From CAZVIK01 sp964627045 (GTDB taxonomy: Bacteria > Acidobacteriota > Terriglobia > Bryobacterales > Bryobacteraceae): a stretch of 17,565 nt of DNA. Numbering within the stretch: the first letter of the stretch is position 1; each line of letters starts with the position of its first letter. A model generated the notes under the pieces. It saw nothing but the letters and a program-made list of their open reading frames with translations. It had not been told where the DNA came from and ran no database searches. Positions 14,901 to 17,565 of the stretch are shown in pieces. Both the position numbers and the translations under genes were made by a program. The DNA lies in assembly GCA_964627045.1 (NCBI GenBank), contig CAZVIK010000071.1:1-17565 (forward strand), written 5' to 3'.

Positions 14901-16233
14901 CGCCGCCGCGATCGGTGTTGAGCCGGATCTCCGGGCCGCGGCCGGTGCCGCCTTTCAGCGTCGCACCCAGGCCTTCGGAGTTCGCAACGACCGGCGGACC
15001 GAAGTCGTTCTCCGCCTGCCCCCGCCGCGTGGCGGCCGTGAGGTTGAAGTTGGCCCCGTCCGGAAGCGCCACCTCAAGATCGCCGCTGCCGGTCCTCACG
15101 TCGATCGGGCCGGCTTGGGAGGGCTCGGGAATCAGCCGCACATCGCCGCGTTCCAAGGAGATATCCACCGGCCCCTTAACCTCCTCGAGGTGAATGTCCC
15201 GAGTGCGCGTCACCATGTGGAAGGGCCCCACCAGGTTTTTCCCGGTCAATTCGCGGAGCGTCATGCTGAACTGGCCCGGCACCTGCGCCACGCGCAGCTC
15301 GGTAACGCCGCTCTGAAAGGTAAGCGGCTTAGCCAGGTTGCGGAATAGGAAGTCGCCCGAGTAGGAGCCGTTGATGGTGACCTGCCCGCCGATGTTCTCG
15401 ATCTCGACATCCTCTCCCCGTCCGAGGACGTCCACATTGCCCTTCACGTTGAGGGCGCGAACCAGCGAACTGCGGCGGAGATCCACGCGCGCGTTCCCGC
15501 CCAGGTCCTGCATGCGGACGGCGGCGTTATTGCTGGTGACGTCCACGTTTCCGTTCAGGCCGAGGATGTCGAAGTCGCCCTGCCGGCCCGTGGCCTGGAT
15601 GTGGATGCCCCTGGGCACGGCGATTTCCAGGTCCGTGGAGATCCGCAGGTCCATCTGGGAGCCGGTCTCCTGGCCGGCGCGAACCACCAACTGGTCGCCT
15701 TCGGTGGCGACCTTCACCTCGGAGCGGCGGTCGGCTTCGTCGGCGGCCGACTGGCTATAGGCGCGAATACTCTTGCGCCCGGCCACGCGGATGCCCTCGG
15801 CGTCGGAGCCGACGATCCGGGTGCTGCCGCGGGGGTTGTCCACCACGACCCGCACGACCTTGGCCGCGCTCTGAATCTCGGAGATCGGATAGTCGTAGAC
15901 CTCGCCGAAGACTTCGATGCTGCGCTCTCCGATGAAGACCCTCGGCAGGTCCGAGGCACGCTGGTGGAAGAAGAACAATGTCGCGCCCGCCATGCAGATC
16001 AGGATCACCAACGTCCACTCCCCGCCTCCCATCCCGCGTGGTGGAGTGTCCGTCGAAGAGAAGTGCCAGTAGACCACCTCGACCAATCGCAGGAATCCCC
16101 AAGCGATCAGCAGAAACGGCCAGTAGGCGGCGACCGCCCGGAATGAGATCCACTCGGGGCGAAGGTTGAGAACGAGCAGCAGCGCGCCGAAGAAGATCAG
16201 CAGTAATGGACCTACGATGGAACGCCGTCTCAT
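14881..16233 (-). CDS. Membrane-anchored DUF4097-like beta-repeat protein
   Basis: This 450-residue protein has three N-terminal membrane helices (about 6-23, 33-53 and 73-90) followed by a long domain (91-450), predicted outside the cytoplasm because the N-terminus is MRRR. The first two helices form a LiaI/LiaF-type module ending in AYWPFLLIAWGFLRL. The rest is rich in short beta repeats such as GNVDVTSNNAAVRM, GNVDVLGRGEDVEI, GPVDISLERGDVRL and GPIDVRTGSGDLEVALP. These are typical of DUF4097-type putative adhesins, with a probable beta-helix shape. No catalytic residues are evident and the function is unknown. GAGGGGGGG at 16239-16247 precedes the ATG by five bases. The start overlaps the stop of the 72-aa gene (ATGA). 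It is the last gene of the minus-strand operon. Confidence 0.85.
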   Translation of the reverse strand: MRRRSIVGPLLLIFFGALLLVLNLRPEWISFRAVAAYWPFLLIAWGFLRLVEVVYWHFSSTDTPPRGMGGGEWTLVILICMAGATLFFFHQRASDLPRVFIGERSIEVFGEVYDYPISEIQSAAKVVRVVVDNPRGSTRIVGSDAEGIRVAGRKSIRAYSQSAADEADRRSEVKVATEGDQLVVRAGQETGSQMDLRISTDLEIAVPRGIHIQATGRQGDFDILGLNGNVDVTSNNAAVRMQDLGGNARVDLRRSSLVRALNVKGNVDVLGRGEDVEIENIGGQVTINGSYSGDFLFRNLAKPLTFQSGVTELRVAQVPGQFSMTLRELTGKNLVGPFHMVTRTRDIHLEEVKGPVDISLERGDVRLIPEPSQAGPIDVRTGSGDLEVALPDGANFNLTAATRRGQAENDFGPPVVANSEGLGATLKGGTGRGPEIRLNTDRGGVTLRKR

Positions 16234-16448
16234 GATTGCCCCCCCTCGGGCCGGTAGGGCTCCGCGGACTGGCCGGGCGCGCCTACCCGCTCCAGCAGCT
16301 TCAACAGACCCAGGAGAATCAGCAACAGGGGCCAGGTTTCATGGATGCCGTACTCGGTGGACTGGCTCAGGGCGAACAGTCCGCCAATGGCCATGACCAG
16401 CAGCGGCCCCCGGACGACCGACGCCAGCGGACGCCTAGCGTTGTTCAT
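16230..16448 (-). CDS. Small LiaI/DUF5668-like membrane protein
   Basis: This 72-residue protein has two membrane segments (about 14-30 and 37-54). The second is HETWPLLLILLGLLKLLERV, which resembles the Trp-Pro second helix of LiaI/DUF5668-type proteins. I chose the start at 16448 and not the in-frame ATG at 16475, because a perfect AGGAGG lies six bases upstream of 16448. The longer form would add nine residues encoded within the end of the upstream gene. The gene overlaps its upstream neighbour by 14 bp and its downstream neighbour by 4 bp. Its role is unknown. Its position suggests it works with the two flanking membrane proteins, which carry similar helix pairs. Confidence 0.75.
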   Translation of the reverse strand: MNNARRPLASVVRGPLLVMAIGGLFALSQSTEYGIHETWPLLLILLGLLKLLERVGAPGQSAEPYRPEGGQS

Positions 16449-17100
16449 AGGGGACCTCCTGCGCGGCCTCCCCACGAGGCGCGCGGTCCCGCCAGCGCGC
16501 CACCAGAATCCACACTCCGGCCGCGATCAGCGCCACCGGCCAGTAGCGGAATATCACGCGGGCCCAATCGGGCTGGAGGTTCATGATGAGAAACAGCGAG
16601 CCTAGAGCGATCAGCGCCACGGCGGTCATCGTGGAACCGGCGGTGGGGGACTTCACCGGGACGAGACTGGAGAACTCGTCGACTGGTTCCCCGCGAAGCC
16701 GCTTGCTGGCGGTGTGGTAAGCCTCAAACGCCATGTAGAAGAACCACAGGGCGATCAGCATCCCGAACAGCGGCTCCAAACCGCCGACCGAGCCGGACTC
16801 CGTGATGCTAATCAGCGTTCCGAAAACGACGACGTGGACAACGCCCTTGGCATACTGCCCGTTGTAAATGGCGCCCACGCCCGGGATCAGGCCCAGGACG
16901 AACGCAAGACCGGGCGAGACGGAAGCCCTCGCCACAGGGGGCGCGGAGACGGGAGGCGCCGGCGCCGGCTGATCGGCAGGCGCGTGCTCCTCGCAATATA
17001 CCGTCCCGCGGCTGGTCCGCTGGCAGGCGCCGCAGAGGGGACGCCCGCAACTCCGGCAAAACGCCGTCGCTTCTTGTTCCGCGTGCAGGTAGCAATTCAT
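16435..17100 (-). CDS. B-box zinc-finger membrane protein with a LiaI/DUF5668-like C-terminus
   Basis: This 221-residue protein begins at MNCYLHAEQ. The ATG at 17190 is in frame, but the extra 30 residues lie in the upstream gene and are not family-like. A GGAGGA sequence lies about eight bases before 17100. Residues 3-39 form a B-box-type zinc finger with Cys3, His6, Cys15, Cys18, Cys23, Cys26, Cys36 and His39. A Pro/Ala-rich linker (41-59) follows. A central region with two or three hydrophobic helices (62-80, 86-100 and 110-127) contains GLIPGVGAIYNGQYAKG, which recalls TM2-type membrane domains. The last helix pair (157-202) contains FLIMNLQPDW and FRYWPVALIAAGVWIL. The zinc finger would be cytoplasmic and may bind protein partners. 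The function is unknown. Such architectures are familiar to me from acidobacterial genomes. Confidence 0.82.
   Translation of the reverse strand: MNCYLHAEQEATAFCRSCGRPLCGACQRTSRGTVYCEEHAPADQPAPAPPVSAPPVARASVSPGLAFVLGLIPGVGAIYNGQYAKGVVHVVVFGTLISITESGSVGGLEPLFGMLIALWFFYMAFEAYHTASKRLRGEPVDEFSSLVPVKSPTAGSTMTAVALIALGSLFLIMNLQPDWARVIFRYWPVALIAAGVWILVARWRDRAPRGEAAQEVPYEQR
16455..16460 (-). promoter_or_regulatory. Shine-Dalgarno sequence of the 72-aa membrane protein
   Basis: CCTCCT on the + strand reads AGGAGG on the coding strand, six bases before the ATG at 16448. It decides the start of this small gene. Confidence 0.75.
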
Positions 17101-17116
17101 GGCCGTCTTCCTCCGT

Positions 17117-17565
17117 TCATCGTTTCCCGGTATCCGGCGCCGCCGGTTCGGAAGGCGCCAGAGCGCCCTCCCCGGCCGCCGGCGGTGCATCGGAGCTTTC
17201 TTCCTGGGCCCGCAGGTCCGCCAAACGAGAGCGGATCTCGTAGACGAACCGCAGGCTATCGTAAAACTTCACCACCCGCGTCCAGCTCCGGTGGGCGCGG
17301 TCGTCGACACTTCTCCAGATCCTGACGGGGTCCAGGTCGTTGAGGCTCAACTGCCGCACGTCGATCCGGGCCGTGCGCGCCAGCATGGCGAGCGAGAGGA
17401 TGGTCATGGCCATCCCCATGGCGAAGCGAGGCTGTAGAACCGGCCCCAACCACGCCCCCAAAACGCCGAGCGGCCCGCGACGCCTGGCCCCGGACTTCTC
17501 CCGCTCGCCGGCGAGGTCGAAGATGATGCGCGTGACCAATTCCGGCGGCGGCTCCACTTCCGCCG
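17117..17565 (-). CDS. Putative anti-sigma-factor-like membrane protein, 5' partial
   Basis: The frame is open to the right edge of the window, so only the C-terminal 148 or so residues are seen. The visible start candidate is a GTG at 17557, but the residues before it (Ala-Glu) continue smoothly into VEPPPELVTRIIFDL. This resembles the linker between a zf-HC2 zinc-binding domain and the membrane helix in acidobacterial anti-sigma factors. One transmembrane helix is visible (MGMAMTILSLAMLARTA). A soluble tail follows with a basic/aromatic stretch (RSWTRVVKFYDSLRFVYEIRSRLADLRAQEE) that may form a coiled coil. The zinc-binding part, if present, lies outside the window, so the anti-sigma role is an inference. 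The next gene starts 16 bp downstream. Confidence 0.55.
   Translation of the reverse strand, partial: AEVEPPPELVTRIIFDLAGEREKSGARRRGPLGVLGAWLGPVLQPRFAMGMAMTILSLAMLARTARIDVRQLSLNDLDPVRIWRSVDDRAHRSWTRVVKFYDSLRFVYEIRSRLADLRAQEESSDAPPAAGEGALAPSEPAAPDTGKR

Noticed and set aside
17555..17557. GTG as a start codon for the anti-sigma-like gene
   Set aside because: The frame continues past it to the window edge, and the sequence around it reads like an internal linker.

Overview
The window looks like a piece of a GC-rich, gene-dense bacterial chromosome. By eye the GC content is roughly two thirds (an estimate, not a computation). Gene content and style suggest an acidobacterium, possibly of the Bryobacterales/Solibacter type. 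The clues are a complete-style nuo operon with separate nuoC and nuoD, and a membrane cluster combining a B-box zinc finger, LiaI-like small membrane proteins, a DUF4097 surface domain and an anti-sigma-like protein. This placement is an inference from gene style. No rRNA or marker gene is present to prove it.

Bases 1-12250 (+ strand) hold one long respiratory complex I operon: nuoC (5' end cut off), nuoD, E, F, G, H, J, K, L, M, N. The genes are packed with 4-13 bp overlaps or gaps of a few bases, which suggests translational coupling. NuoE, F and G form the NADH-oxidising arm, NuoC and D the quinone-reducing connection, NuoH, J and K the proximal membrane arm, and NuoL, M and N the three antiporter-like proton pumps. 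The proton-channel Glu/Lys residues are present in L, M and N. Three points stand out: nuoI is absent from its usual slot between nuoH and nuoJ; NuoG carries the cysteines of one [4Fe-4S] cluster more than the E. coli and Thermus proteins; and NuoH has an insertion of about 57 residues before its last conserved block. nuoA and nuoB would lie upstream of the window.

Bases 12253-12963 (- strand) encode a HAD-family hydrolase ending 2 bp from the nuoN stop. It is divergent, across only 29 bp, from a + strand pair: a diverged shikimate kinase-like protein (12993-13520) and a MOFRL-type glycerate 2-kinase (13533-14900).

Bases 14881-17565 (- strand) form a second tightly overlapped operon, read right to left. 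It contains a membrane protein cut by the window edge that resembles the C-terminal part of an anti-sigma factor, a B-box zinc-finger membrane protein, a 72-aa membrane protein and a three-helix membrane protein with a DUF4097-like beta-repeat domain. The last three share a similar hydrophobic module ending in a conserved Trp-Pro, as in LiaI/DUF5668-type proteins. The set looks like an envelope-sensing or surface-stress operon. Its promoter and a likely ECF sigma factor would lie beyond the right edge.

No tRNA, rRNA, insertion sequence, CRISPR array or convincing terminator was seen. No stretch longer than 29 bp lacks a gene.
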